Below, piece by piece: positions 25,321-38,344 of a stretch of DNA of 64,000 bases; the first letter of the stretch is position 1; every line of letters begins with the position of its first letter. Below the pieces are notes generated by a model that ran no database searches, was not told the origin of the DNA, and saw nothing but the letters and a program-made list of their open reading frames with translations. Both the position numbers and the translations under genes were made by a program. Source of the stretch: Oscheius sp. JU75 (lineage: Eukaryota; Nematoda; Chromadorea; Rhabditida; Rhabditidae); assembly GCA_037178855.1 (NCBI GenBank), contig JASJZC010000007.1, positions 186,001 to 250,000 on the forward strand, written 5' to 3'.

Positions 25321-27124
25321 TTAAAGAGCTAGAATATCATCGATGATGCCGCTGGCTCGGTTCAGATATTCAGTCAGCTTTTGGTGCTTGACGTCGGCCG
25401 GCAGCTTTTCTTCCTTGCATTGCCCGTAGTAACATGAGATGCCGAAGATGGTAAAGTTGTTGGCGGAGGAGAAAACACGGTAGTATTCATCTTTTACCTG
25501 AAAAAGAAATCAAAATGAGTGACACAATGGGGTAATAAAAACCCGCAATTCACCTGTTTCAAAGTGTACGGAGGTTTTCCATTGAAAAGAAAAGAAACAC
25601 TGTTGTGGTACTCTTCCAGAACACTGAAAATGTTTATAGCCTCAACCCACTGTAAACCAACCAATCGGTGTACCTTCTCCTGTCCTCCGCACACATCCCC
25701 AGGCTCAAAACTCTGACCATATCTTCGCAAATACTCCCGACTGTACTCATTTGAAAGTCGATGAAGGCACTGATTTCTTTCTGTCCATTTCTTTTGGTCC
25801 AAAGAATGTTTGTCGAGTTAAGATCTTGATGTATCAAAACTGGTGGAAGTCCTTAAATAGAATATCTTAGTGTTATGAGAAAACATACCGCTGTTCTTGT
25901 ACCCATGTCTCCCTTCGAAGCAATAATCAAGGGTGTAGTGACTTTGAATCTTGTCCAATTTCTGTCCGATGCCAGTTGGGTCATACGTTTTCAGCTTTGA
26001 GGCAAGGCCCCACTGCAACTGTAAAGGTTTAAGAATAACTTCCAGTTAGTCCAAAGCGCCTCATTTGCTGAAATCCTTACCAGAACTGAGCAAAAATTGT
26101 CAATGACGTCGACTGGAACATCGCATCTGCTTCTCCAGCTCTGGTCTTTGTCGCTTAGACAATGGTAGTGGAGCTCTGCCAAGCCGGCGACAATCTTTTT
26201 CACCTGAAAGAAATTTTATATTTAAAAAGGTATAGTTAAAGTTTCTATCCGAATCAACGGCAAAGATCCTTGGAGAGCTCTTACGACGCCGCCCGTTGCG
26301 GAGGCTTCCTGAAGGGCCAAATCGCAGGCCATTACGTTACAAAACTGCCCAACCGTTTCTAGGAATACCTTCACATTTTTAGCAAGCTATTACCGATCTA
26401 CCGACTTGCGAGAGAATGAAAGCCTTGATTGGGCTACGGCGGGGATCAAATTTGGAACTCTTTTGTTAGCGCAGATCCTACCACTTACCTCTAAGACCAC
26501 CGACTTATTGGAACAGTTGGATACTAAGCAGTGATAGTTACAGTCCAGAAATGGGTGTTTATAATGTTTTAGCACCACTACTTGTGTCCTACCTGATCCA
26601 GACTGAACCCTGGAACGTACTCCTCCGAGAAAACTTCTTTGTCGGTAGAGCCCATGTCTTCAAAGACAAAGCATCCATCCTCCAAAGTTGTTCGATTCTC
26701 GACCAAATACACTCTAGGAATTCGAAAGAGTCCCAGATCCTTGTTCCCAAAAACTTCATAAAAGTTGACTTCGATCTGCGTTAGGCTGTTGTAAGAACAG
26801 AAATGAGCCTACGTTCCACAGACATTTGAGATCATTTTCCAGTCCGGCAGTGTCGTCAATATCGGTGGCGTTCGTGTTTACCATTGGAAGCTGAAAGATT
26901 CAGCAACGATAAGAATAGTTTACCTTAATGAAGAGGCTTGGTGGGTACCGCAGTCTTCCTTTCTCGTCCATAGCCTTAATATCTTTGTCACTTGGCCATG
27001 ACAGTATTGCTCTAGCAGTTCGGGACCAAAAACTCTTAACATCTTCAAGAAATTCCAGTTCAATAGTTTCAGGTCTCTCGGAGAGTGATCTCGATACAAT
27101 TGCGGTGAGCTTTTTCGTGTCCAT
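25321..27124 (-). CDS. CHK/EcKL kinase-like protein (DUF1679 type)
   Basis: Minus-strand exons run from MDTKKLTAIVSRSLSERPE (27124) to ASGIIDDILAL and a stop at 25323-25321. Motifs in order are a segment around VNFYEVFGNKDLGLFRIP and VYLVENRTTLEDGCFVFEDM, which resembles the EVxFY...P.VYY...G.LV.ED pattern of the family, then the catalytic loop IHQDLNSTNILW (HxDxxxxN) and the metal-binding IDFQ. These are the core of the aminoglycoside-phosphotransferase-like fold. In nematodes and insects the group is greatly expanded; some insect members phosphorylate ecdysteroids, and others are thought to act on xenobiotics, but the substrate here is unknown. Catalytic residues look intact. It converges on the CxC-repeat gene. 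Confidence 0.85.
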
Positions 27125-29229
27125 TATCTGAAATCATCGGCAGGACTAGTGGCTCAACGAAACAAATGAGAATGTGCTGGATTTTCCGGGAGCGACAGTT
27201 CATTTGTCGTCTCCACGATGTTGAAGGGCAAGTGTGAATAGAGTAATCTTTCCCTACAATAACTGTGGAGGAGAGGAAGCTTGTGACAAAGTAATTGACT
27301 GTTTCTTAACTTAAATGAGGGCCATGAGGAAAAGGCAAATAGTTCGCAAAACTGTAACCGACACCCAATAATCAACTACTACTAGAACTCGCAAAAGAAA
27401 CTAAATATTTCCATGCCCATAACTGTTCAGCAAGTTAGTCATTTGGAGTGTATAATAGCTGAGAAAAACAATTTAACACCTCGGAACGTGAGATGTAGAG
27501 AGAAAAGTGCATGTGAATGAAAGACACCAAAAACTGGACGAGCTTCAAAGACTACTAACGATTAGATAAGGGATACGGAATACATTTCAGAGACTACAAT
27601 TCCTAGAATTTTTGGCTTTTCTAGCTTTGGATTAGCGGACTTATTTATGGAAATTGAGTTTTTAGAAAGTTTATGCTGACACAAACTAATGTGTGTTATA
27701 GGGTGCTGTTTCGTTGAACTGAGAAGTTTCACGTTACGTTTCAGGTTAAAAAGTTTTCAGCCACAAAACTTCTTTCAACATAAAACAACAATAGCGTTTA
27801 GACAAAACTGTCGTGGACAAGGCCAGCATTGCTCATGAAGGAAAGTCAATAGAAACTATTACAAAGCAACATTTTCGGGCTCATACGTTTTATTTTTGCA
27901 AAAAAACTGCCGAACGGGATCAAATTATTGTCGCTCGGGCCAACAGCGCGCTCTTTAGAAACAAAGTACTAAAAACAGACGGACAATGCGGCTTGCGTTC
28001 AATAAAAATGCGTGACAAACTTCCAAAGTAAATGACAGCTAGAAACTAATAAAGAATCCTAGAAACAGATGATCAAAAAAATATCATTACAAAAAACCTC
28101 GACCAGACAGCGAAAGTTGGTCGCCAGTGTCAACATCTGAGTCAAACAAACAGCCCGACAGTCACTATTTCCAGCGTGAAATGTAAAAACGGAGCCCATT
28201 GTAAAACATTTATTTCGTATTTTTAATCAAACAGGAAGAGGAAAACTGCGCAGCCGTCCGACTATCTATCGCCTGCTAAAAGTGAGAACTGCGCTAAATG
28301 CGATTAACAGCGAGTGTCTGGAAAACGACCAAGGACCAAAATGGGTGGAGAGAATAAAATTACCGAAATATTGTTCAAACTACGCATTTCAAAAGATAAG
28401 TGAGGCACAATCTGTTCTATTCAGACAATAAAGTGCGATTTGAAGGATTTTTCTGATCGTATGGACAAAATATAGAACTAATTTTGGAAAGGAACTCATC
28501 ATACGAACCGAAACCGGAATGTTGCGACAAGTCCACAAAAGTCATAGCCAGCCGATGCGATCTAAAACGACAAAAAGTCTTTTGGAATTTTTTCAAAAAC
28601 AACGAAAAAACCAATTTTGAGGCTAGTCATTACAGCTACAACAACACCGAAAAGACACCTGAAGTTCAATTAAACATAGGGAATGGACACATGTAAAGTT
28701 TATTAACCTGTATCTACCGCTCCAGAAACATTAGTCGTTGTAAAAATAAACTGAGAGCAGTCGAACGAAGTTAGATCTACCAAGTTTCGGCCCTTTCTGT
28801 CCCTTTCTACTTTGACAGGGGCCGGAATCAAATATAGATAGTTATACGGCAAACAATGGTAATAGTAGTACGACATGCAAATTTGACAGCCAATGAATGT
28901 ATAGTCGAATATTTCCGGCTTCGAGCCGGATCGAAGTGGCTGACCGAGAAGAGTCGGATCGAGCCGAAGTACGAAATGACTAAAACAGCAGCTTTATGAA
29001 CTTATTTATGGCTGATTGTCGAAAAGGATTGTTAATATAGGTATTCAGTTCGATAGCATCCGTTAAAACGAGCGAAATACGTTGCATTAGCTCACATAGT
29101 TTCACGCTGGCTCGGCTAAAGCTGCCCAAGTATGTATACTAAACGGTTACACGCATTCGCCAATTAGCTCGGTAACTCGCCTATCCCTTCTTCTGGACCG
29201 CAATCGGATATGCCTGTGAAGAGCGCTGG
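27125..29229. other. Intergenic region, no gene seen
   Basis: About 2.1 kb of AT-rich DNA between divergent genes, the kinase-like gene on the minus strand and the homeobox gene on the plus strand. Short open frames at 27813-28031 and 28484-28696 have no recognisable content. It may contain regulatory elements of the homeobox gene. Confidence 0.35.
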
Positions 29230-30825
29230 ATGGCAACTCTACAGGCGCAGAATCTTCTCACCGCGCCTAATGGGATAACAAACAATCTCCTCCAATGCCT
29301 TAACGGATATAAAGTTACTTTCCACACTTGCCAAATGCATCCGCCGGCAGAAGTTCCTCTCAAGGAGGTCTTCATCACTCCAACCTCAACCTCACCACAA
29401 ATTCCCGACCCTGCTATTTATCAAGGAGGCTACGACATGCTCATGCACAACCCGTACAATCCGAACGATTTCCAAAATCTGCAAAGCAACATGGCTGTGG
29501 ATATGCAGCTTGCCTATTTAAGTGAGTTTTTGGGATATTACAGAGAGAAACCTGTTACGGTATCAAGTTTTTGCTCCAACACATTCGAGGCAATCAGGCT
29601 CAGTTTTATAACGGGTGTACTGGTGAACCTGGTGCAGTCGTGTCCATATGCGCTTAGTGATATGATTGAGCTGATAGCCAAGGAAGTCAATGGCTTTTTT
29701 CCTAACTACGTTAAAACTTCTTGTTCATGTCTACAGCTATAGAAGAATACAAATAGGATGAAAACACTTAAAACCTTTTTCTGACCAATTGCAAATATTT
29801 AACTGAAGTCAGTGGCTTCTCTACAGTATGTTCGTCGTCTTTTGGTTGAATAGATCATTGAAAAAGCTGTACACGATATTAATATGCTAATTAGTTACTG
29901 GGACTGATTGTGTGTAGTAAACCTTCCGGACAAAAATAGCAACTTTGTCCTGTGGCAGAATCTTTTGAGAAAACATTACTGGCAAATTTGTTCTAAATCA
30001 GATAGCAAAAACGATTTTCAGACAATACTGTTATGAGTATCTCTTTAGGTATGCTACTGTTTACAAAAAACATTCATGCTGCAAGTAATCTAGAAAAGTA
30101 AAAATGGAACCATTCTTCAAATTAGCCACAATTCCCTCCTCCGTTAACGTGCCAGATTTGCTGATCAGAGATGAGAACAGCCCTTGCGATAACAACTGAG
30201 TAAACCTATTTTGAACTCAGATGTCCTCGTTCACCGGCCAGGGGAAGTGTTTATATTTTGGTACTTCCAGATCGGTTTGTGGCCCCGTCGGCGGAAGCAG
30301 TCGTACAGAATGTGACTTTGCGAACCCAGCAGCAGAAGCGGAAGCCGCGGGTCCTTTTTACTCCTCAGCAGGTAGATATGTGCAGACATTTGTCTCTTTC
30401 GCGGACAGCAGAGAACGTTCACTTGTGCGATCAGGCGAATTTGCTCGGAGTCTGACGCAAGATCCCTGTCAAGTTTTCGGCAAAAAGACTCTTTTGACAG
30501 GTCAACGAGCTTGAAGAACAATTCAAGAAGCAGCGGTATGTGACAGCTGTGGAGAGAGAAGAACTGGCCACGAGTCTTGGTCTCACTCCGACCCAGGTTG
30601 ATACTTTGGAATGGGATAGAAGTTCGATTTTTAGGTTAAAATATGGTTTCAAAATAGACGCTACAAGTGTAAAAGGCTCGCACAGGACAGAACATTGGCT
30701 TTGAGTCAGATTCCATTCAATCCGGTGAGTGTGATTGAAACTCAAAAATGCACAATTTCTAGCTCTTCGCCCATAGTCTACCGTTCGGGTTCAATTTCAG
30801 CAATAATGGAAGCAACAACTCTTAA
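29230..30825 (+). CDS. NK-2 class homeobox transcription factor
   Basis: Five exons, 29230-29521, 30271-30371, 30501-30596, 30635-30724 and 30763-30825, give 213 residues. The N-terminal 97 residues carry no known domain. The homeodomain reads [12 protein letters not shown], then [20 protein letters not shown], then [19 protein letters not shown]. Tyr at homeodomain position 54 (NRRYK) is diagnostic of the NK-2 class, and Gln50 and Asn51 are present. Introns fall at homeodomain residues 12/13 and 44/45; the second is a common ancient position. A short Phe/Asn-rich tail ends the protein. Nematode NK-2 genes (ceh-22, -24, -27, -28) act in pharynx and nerve development; which orthologue this is I cannot tell. 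The 750-base first intron contains other short frames and the exon 1 to 2 junction is inferred from phase. Confidence 0.85.
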
Positions 30826-30836
30826 AGATCACAATG

Positions 30837-30842
30837 AATAAA
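30837..30842 (+). terminator. Polyadenylation signal AATAAA of the homeobox gene
   Basis: AATAAA lies 11 bases after the stop codon at 30825, implying a very short 3' untranslated region. Confidence 0.55.
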
Positions 30843-33800
30843 GTTTTGTTACGTTTTTACACGTCCTTTTTTGTTCATTTGGTTCGATACTTTTGCGGCG
30901 CTTGTGAAGCAGCTACTGAGTCAAAATCAGGCCGCCCACAGCATTCTGTATCGGAATACACCTACAACCATCACTGACTTCGGTGTTATGCACAATAAAG
31001 AGAGCCAAGGGATGTCAAGAGTTGGGTGTTTCTTTCTTTCAACTGATGAGACAAAAGAGTACTAGGATTAGTTGAAAACTAATTCGCAGCAAATGGAATA
31101 TCTTCCACTACAAGTTGATAAATAGGTCTCATGGATATTAAGTAAACGTGGTATTTTTCCACTTTCATTTGGGTTTCTGTTATGAATAAGCACCTCCTTT
31201 GTTTGATCTAGCGCTGATTCATTTCTTTCACAACTGTACAGCCCGTTTCGTTTCCCTATTCCTCAAATGGTTCGTCCAATCTGATCTTTTTCTTTGGCAT
31301 CTGACTTGATCGTTTCTTTCGAAAACAAAACGGTGTGATCAGAAACAGGTGGAAGAATGAGCTCATCGATGAGGTCACGTGGCTAGCTCACATTGACAAA
31401 CAACTTCCATACACTCATTAAAAGCGCCAATGCCGGCAGCTGGCTTGTATTTATTCATCCGCCAGTCGTTTTCTCTTTGCGGCTGCCCAAGCGAATCGCT
31501 CTTTGCCACGGAATCTTTTCTAGAGAAGGCTGCGTGGCCGCGTAGGAGACATGTAACATCCTTATCAAAGAAAATTGTACCTATTGCTGGTTTTGGACAA
31601 CTCTGTTTCTCTTCAGATTCTGCGCAAAAACGCTGCTAAGTTTGTTAATCAGCTAGTTTCCTTGCACTGGTACTAAAAAGTTCTCGGCATGCAAATGTTT
31701 TCTGTCGAAGACTGCTAGTCGATCGAATGTTCGAGAACAGATGAACGATTAGATATGACCATAATGACCTTATTTATTAACCGCATGCCCCTAATATGAC
31801 CCCAAAAGTTGTCTCTCGCGCCTCTTTCCACAATTACCCACCTTCTTCAGATGATCATTGACCGCTCTTCTTTATCCATCGCGCGAGCTGCTCTCTCTAG
31901 CCCCTCTCGCAGCCGTTCTCCGATTTCTCTGGCCTCTCCCCTACTCTCTCATCTCTGGGAATGTAAGCATCGCCACGTGGGGGTCCGCAACGCAACGGCT
32001 GTCTGCTTTTTAAACCCGTCCCAATGGCTGGACAGCCGTTCAGCTCGGGTTTCTGCTAGATTTTAACACGGTTGAAATTTGTTCTTCGTGGGAAAATGGG
32101 AAATTTTAAAAATAGGAGAAAGCTCGAGATTCAATATTACGTCAGCCCTGAAGCTCTTATCTGCGAGCACAACATTTGCAACTAGCCATCATCAGTCGTC
32201 TTGTTTGACCCGATAAGAGCTCCAGGAGGCTACTGCCGACAGCTTTTTCGTTTAGTACAAGATAAGCGACTATCACGTGACCCGCTCTCCCCTGTATTCA
32301 CGGCTTCAGCTGCTGTGTCAAATTTCGGCGAAACTGAACACAGCAGCTGAAGTCCTTGCAAGCGAGTCGGACCATCGAGGTCAGGGCGAATGACGAAATC
32401 TAGTTGTTTTCTTACACGTGTCAAGGAAAAAGGCACCAGAAGAAGTTAGTAAAACTTGTTTTTGAACTATTTTGAGCCATGTTTCGACTAAAAATGCTCG
32501 AAACTCTTATTCGTGTAACTATCGATGGCTTTCTATGATTTCTCTCTCCAAAAACTATTTTGGCTGCCAAGTACTTCAGCTTCTTGGCTCCTCTCCATGT
32601 TTAACTAACCGTTTTTCGAGGGTTCAGGTTTGAGGAGGAGCACTTAACCGTTGATCTCATCAAGCATAATGCTACGGGTAGCAAACAGCATAACTGCAGA
32701 AATCTAATCCCATCGCAACTGCTCTTTTGCTCCTCGTAGAAAAATGTTGTTCGCTAGTCAGCACGTCTCGGCCAGCTTCACATTTGGCTGCCCCGCCAAA
32801 ACATGCTGTCCATTTTGCTAAACGATCCTTTTGTTTTTGTTCTTCGTGGGAAAATTCTTCGTTATAAAAACCCATTCATTTTTGTGAAAAAGAGGAGCTT
32901 AATGCAATTTAGCATGACTACATAGTCTCGCCCATGTTTGACCCCAATTAGCTCAAAAAGCGAGGGAATATCGACTTTTTCTGCAATAAAGCCTCTCGTG
33001 TGATTGTGTAATTCCTCCCTCAAACGCCTCAAAATGACCGTTTTCATCAGAAAAAGTGAGTTTTTCATAGAAACCATTGGGGAATCTGTTATCTTTTCTA
33101 GACTGTTGTTGTGTTCCAGAAGATCTGGCTTTGCGATACTTCAGTCGACACTTGAGATTAAAAGAAAGTATAAACAATTTTCGGGGTCGTTTGAATACAA
33201 ATAGTGAGCATTTATCTAGAAATTTTTTTTTCTGCAGAATGGCACCAGAACAATGATTCTAAAAGTCCGACGTTTACAGCTAGTAGCTGTCTGTTCACAG
33301 TTCTGATAATAAAGATCAACTGTAAGGAATAGTAGGTCCATGTTCACTGACCTTTGCAGAAGTTTTTTTGGCCTCTTTTATCACCTACTGCACTAAACTC
33401 GCACTTTGCCGAAAAAGGCGGGAACAGTATAAAAGCATCGCCGAAAGGAACACCAACATAATATTTTTGACATCCTCCTTTTCTAGACAAAACAGTCCGT
33501 TCCCTTGTTATTGACAGACCAAGGAAGAGGCGAATGGTGACGTTGCATTATGACATCATTGGCCCCATCTCGGCCCAGCCGCCTCTCTCAACCGCGTGGT
33601 ACTTGCGTTCCCGCGCTAACTATGAGAGATCTATCGGCATCTCTTGCATCAGACTGATGGTCGCTCTCGCTCTTTCACCAAAGAGGCGGGGCGTGCACTG
33701 GCCACTTTGTGTCTTAGCCTAGGTCGTTGCTTGATGGGCATCCAGTCTCCACGTTTCTTTCATTGCTGGCTTTATCATCAAAAGAAAGAGGCTCTTGGGG

Positions 33801-33978
33801 GGCGGAGCTTTGACACGCCTCTCGCTCTGAGATTTGCCAAACAGTATTTACTGTTCCCCAGCCTGAGTCCAGCTGCATAGGAAGATATTTGCTTCCTATC
33901 TCTCGCTCTCCGCGTGGTCGTTCTCATAGCCATTTGAACACTTCCGTGTCTCCTATTTAATCTTCATGTTTCAGCACA
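30843..33978. other. Long upstream region of the branched-chain aminotransferase gene
   Basis: I see no supported gene in this 3.1 kb. It contains a strong inverted repeat at 32304-32352, a CACGTG E-box near 31975, and near 33538-33560 sequences TGACGTTG and TGACATCA that resemble CREB/AP-1-type sites. The last bases, TTCATGTTTCAG at 33963-33974, look like a spliced-leader acceptor for the aminotransferase gene. Short open frames such as 31809-32066 show no coding features. Confidence 0.35.
32304..32352. repeat. Perfect 15-bp inverted repeat with self-pairing loop
   Basis: CTTCAGCTGCTGTGT at 32304-32318 is the exact reverse complement of 32338-32352. The 19-base spacer itself contains TTTCG and CGAAA, which can pair, so a transcript could form a long hairpin of 15 pairs, an internal loop and 5 more pairs. 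Two outer pairs (one G-T) can extend the stem. The arms are shorter than a typical microRNA precursor. Confidence 0.8.
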
Positions 33979-36129
33979 ATGAACTCTCTTAACACACTTC
34001 TCAAGGCTGGAAAGAAGACCGCCTATGTTGCTCCTCGGTTGTTGGCCAGCCAGCCGGAAATTGCTGTCAGGAGCTCTGTCGGAGATCCTCACGAGACATT
34101 CTATGTGAGTTTTTAACAATCTCGTTTTGATTTTCAATTTTTCCAGTATAAGGATCTGAAAGTGACTCACGCACAAGGTTCTGAGCTTCATGCCAAGCCG
34201 AAGAAGGACGATGTGCTCAAGTTCGGACACAACTATTCCGACCACATGGCTTTTGCCGACTGGACTGAAACTTCTGGCTGGTCCATTCCGCAAGTCACTC
34301 CTCTCAGAAACCTGTCTATCCATCCTGGAGCTAAGGTTGGTCTCTATCTTTGTCTCGATAGAGAAAACAACTGGCTGGCGCTCTTTTTGACAGCCGGGGG
34401 CTGCAACGGGACCCTTTGACACTCGACCTACGAGGAACACGTGGCGCGGCAGCCGGTCAATAAAGCAAAAGCTCAAATGATGGATTGCAGACTGAAACAT
34501 CCATAGTTCATGCACTGAATATAGCAACTTTTGATTTGATAGTCGGCCATAAGTGATAGACACAAAAACATAGACTGACAGTTACCCTAGATGCTTTTCG
34601 CCTCTGAAAGACAGCATACTAGAACGATAACAATACCATATAACTTTCAGGGTCTCCACTACGCTTCTCAGCTCTTCGAAGGAATGAAGGCTTACCGTGG
34701 CGTCGACAACAAAATTCGGCTCTTCCGTCCCGAAATGAATATGCAACGCATGAGGAAAACAGCCAAACGTGCTGCTCTGCCCGTAAGTTGTCAATTCAAT
34801 TACTTAGAGCTCTTCTGCCAGTCCCCTGAGAAATTGTCTCAAGATTTCGAAGACTAATTTGAGCCTATTTTTAGGATTTCGATGGCGAGGAGTTGATTAA
34901 AGTCATCGAAGAGATGATTCGTATCGACCAGGAATGGGTCCCCTACAGTTCGACCAGCTCACTGTATATCCGCCCGACTTTGATCGGAACTGACGTGAGT
35001 GCAATTTACTTAAAAAAAGTTATGTTCTGTTTCAGCCCACTCTCGGAGTCGCTCATGCTCGCGAAGCCAAAGTTTTTGTGCTTTCCGGACCCGTTGGACA
35101 GTACTACGCCACCGGCTTCCAGCCTATCACCCTCTTGGCCGATCCCCAATATGTTCGTGCCTCTCCTGGAGGAGTTGGAGCCTACAAAATGGGATGGTAA
35201 GCAGGTTTTCGTGTACCTTTTCATCAAAACTATTAGCAACTACGCCCCCACTATCAATGTCGGTAAGGAGGCTGCTGCCAAAAACTGCCAGCAAGTCCTC
35301 TGGCTCTATGGTGATGATCAAATGCTGACCGAGGTCGGAACCATGAACATCTTCATCTACTGGCGCAATGAGAACAACGGTTAGTTGTTTTCAAGTCAAG
35401 TTCTTTTCGGACACTAATAAATAAAAGCCCGCGCTCTCTTGTTTCCGATCGCTGGGATTTGTGACGTTACAAGACCACTGTTATCCCGGCCAAAAGACCA
35501 ACTGACACTACGCGGCTGCAGTATACTGGCTTGAAAAAACTGCTTGTTTTCAGAGCTTGAGCTGGCTACCCCTCCGCTCAGTAGTGGATTGATCCTTCCC
35601 GGAGTGGTCAGAGACTCTCTTCTCGAGATGGCCAGAGAATGGAAAGAATTCAAGGTGGTCGAGAGAAAAATCACGATGGGTGATGTCAAGAAGGCCCTAA
35701 AGGAGAAGCGGCTCTACGAAATGTTCGGATCCGGAACTGCTTGTGTCGTGTCTCCTGTGGACAAGATCCTTTTCAACAACGTAAGTATAGTTTTCTTACT
35801 TTTTCTTCTGCTAAGACGGACTTGTTTACACTAGAACAGAGGCAGCGAGAAATTTCGGACAAACAGCAAAACATATTTTGACACTCCTTTTTCTCGAAAC
35901 ACGTTTGAAAACATCGAAGAAACAGAGATAGCTAGTAAAGATAAAACTGCTGAATAATATGTCGTTTTAATACTCAAGTATACACTTTCAGAAGGGAAAC
36001 GAAGAGATGCTGGAGATCCCTACGATGCTCAACCGCCCGAACATGATGCAGCGATTCTACGAGGGCATCAGCGACATCCAGTACGGCCGAGTAGAACACC
36101 CCACCTGGGTCCGGGAGGTTAAGGTCTAG
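33979..36129 (+). CDS. bcat-1: Branched-chain-amino-acid aminotransferase
   Basis: The product starts [19 protein letters not shown] (basic, possibly a mitochondrial presequence) and the first exon is 33979-34104. Later exons carry [61 protein letters not shown] and [20 protein letters not shown], and [17 protein letters not shown]. The end is TWVREVKV with a stop at 36127-36129. The Lys in AYKMG is the pyridoxal-phosphate Schiff-base residue of fold-type IV aminotransferases. The enzyme transfers the amino group of Leu, Ile and Val to 2-oxoglutarate, the first step of their breakdown. All family motifs appear intact. The codon bias is moderately high, and a spliced-leader-type acceptor directly precedes the ATG. 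Confidence 0.95.
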
Positions 36130-38344
36130 TCCCCTAGTCTCACTACTAGCTCCCTTCTCTTGCTCTTTCCCTAAACCACACGGGCACTACTGTGCTATTA
36201 ACTTCTCTCCCTCTCTCCCTTCCCGTTGTCATAATCCTATCCCGCTGGCGGAAAACTTAGTTTTTCCCTGTTTCGTAGCCCCAGACTAGTTTTCGTCAGT
36301 TTTATCCTGGGAAACGGTGTCATCCAAAGATGGATTTCTTGTTATTTGTACCCCATATACATATGTAGAGAAACATAACTATTCCCGGTTCTATCACACT
36401 CCCCGAGCGCCTTCCTATCTTTCTTTGACAAAAAATCGTGTATTCATCATGACATGAACCCAAAAACTTGTTGTATAGTTTTATCCTTTTTCCATTTTAG
36501 GCACACATACATGTTTTCATGCCATATAAAATCTTTTTTTGCACTTCCAGTCTCCAAGTTCCGCAAATGGGTAACTTTTCCAGTGGTTGAAGACAGTGCG
36601 ATGCGGTCTGAAAGTTGGGCTGGTTTTTGTCTGCGCCCAGCTTCGCGCTATTTTCAAAGAAGGACTGATACCATGTATAGACCAGATTACACAGTGTCTC
36701 GTTGGTTTTTCAAGAGACACGTGGCTTGAACACATAAACTCGGTGAAAAATCCGTGGAAATGAGGCCATTTCTGATAAGACAAGGGGGCAGCGCGGTTAA
36801 CGGCTTATAAAATCTAAGGTGGTACCAGAAAGGAGTTTCGTAACGAAAGTGTATAACTGTAGAAAGGGAAATCTGTCCAGGAAAGGAGAACTTTGCTCGT
36901 AGCCAGCGTTTCAGCTTATAAAAACGACAGCGCAAGTATTCGATTCTGACTCTCCGAATACTTAGGGAGGTACCCTCCAGACAGTGCGGCTCTTCTAACT
37001 CATCTGGTCTGAAACATTCAAAAACAAAAATCCTGAATAGGTTATAAGATTGGTAACTCTTCAGTTATAATCAAGGAATCGAGTCGTCTCTTGACTGACC
37101 TTATTTGAACTCTGTCAGAAACACTAGACGTTCATGTGCTTCCGTCTTTTAGCTGATAGACATCTGGGTAATCAATGACTGCAATTCGGCTTCTTGCCCA
37201 TGTCACATGGACAAGAACATGGTCAGCTGAATGAGAACATTCCAAATTTAGCGACCGGTGGTATCATTTGACCCAGTTGAACTTCCAGGGGTGAAAACAG
37301 AAGATATTTTCGGCAAGTGTACTGAGTCAATTGACCAATCATTGATCTCTGCTGTTGCATGCGGGTACTATCAGGATTGTTTGCCATCGACGGACACTTC
37401 AGTTCGCTCTGACGCAGGAACAGCTTTTGGATTCTGATCTCGTAGCGAGAGAGAATAACGGATATAGGTGCCACGTGACCGTGAACAGGCTTTCAAGACA
37501 AACAGGTCACCACGTGTCTTGGACAGATGCATAGGCGAAGGCGAAAATGACATCTCGCATTAGTACAGGCTATCAAATGGTCTCTGTCTTTCTGTCTCTC
37601 TATTTCACTTTGTCTCTGTCTTTCTGTTTCTCTGTCTCCCTTTTTCATTGAATTTTCTCCCGCAATGTTTAACTATTCTGTCAAGCCAAGGACAGACCAA
37701 GTTGTATACAGACTTTATCTGGGAATAAATATCAATCTCGTTGTGGAAACACTACGAACACCAAAATAAAAAATGAGATCGGGGTATGACATCGGGCGAG
37801 AGTAACAGCCATCACTGCTGACAGTTGACCTTTACTGGAGCAGACTCGTGTAATTCTTCTGGAGCGGGACGGGAGAATATGTTGTGTGTACTAAAAATTG
37901 AGAGCGTATGAAAAGAAACTGGATGTCATAGGAAATGGAGTGATCTCCATGCCAAAAACACAAGCCACATGTTGCGATAGAGAGCATATAGAGTAGAAGT
38001 TGAAGAAGAAGAACGGAAAGTGATATTGAAGTGAGGGCAGTTGACCAGTCGGGCATACACTTCTAATGCTTTTGGTTTTGGAAAAGTTTCCACATTCACT
38101 TCAAAACATTGTCACGGTTTTCAATATACCAATTGTAAAAAGTATCCATCTAGTCAACTGAACTCTCTAAAAGCACTTGTTAAAGCATCTATGTACGGTT
38201 GTGACCAGTGAAAAGTGGGACTAAGACGAAAAATAGAAGGAGAAGGCTCGTGTTCGGAAAAAAAAGTGAAGCCGTGCGCTTACCCAATAGAACAAAGGCT
38301 TTAGAGGTTATTCTTCAACACTGAAATCAACATTTAAACACACT
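36130..38344. other. Intergenic region between converging genes
   Basis: I see no supported gene. A pyrimidine tract with imperfect GTCTCTGTCTTTCTGT repeats lies at about 37579-37650. Open frames at 36454-36935 and 37223-37553 have no recognisable content. Confidence 0.35.

Noticed and set aside
34162-34419. Open frame continuing past the second aminotransferase exon
   Set aside because: The read-through enters the intron after GAK; the next exon starts in phase at [10 protein letters not shown], so the extension is not real.
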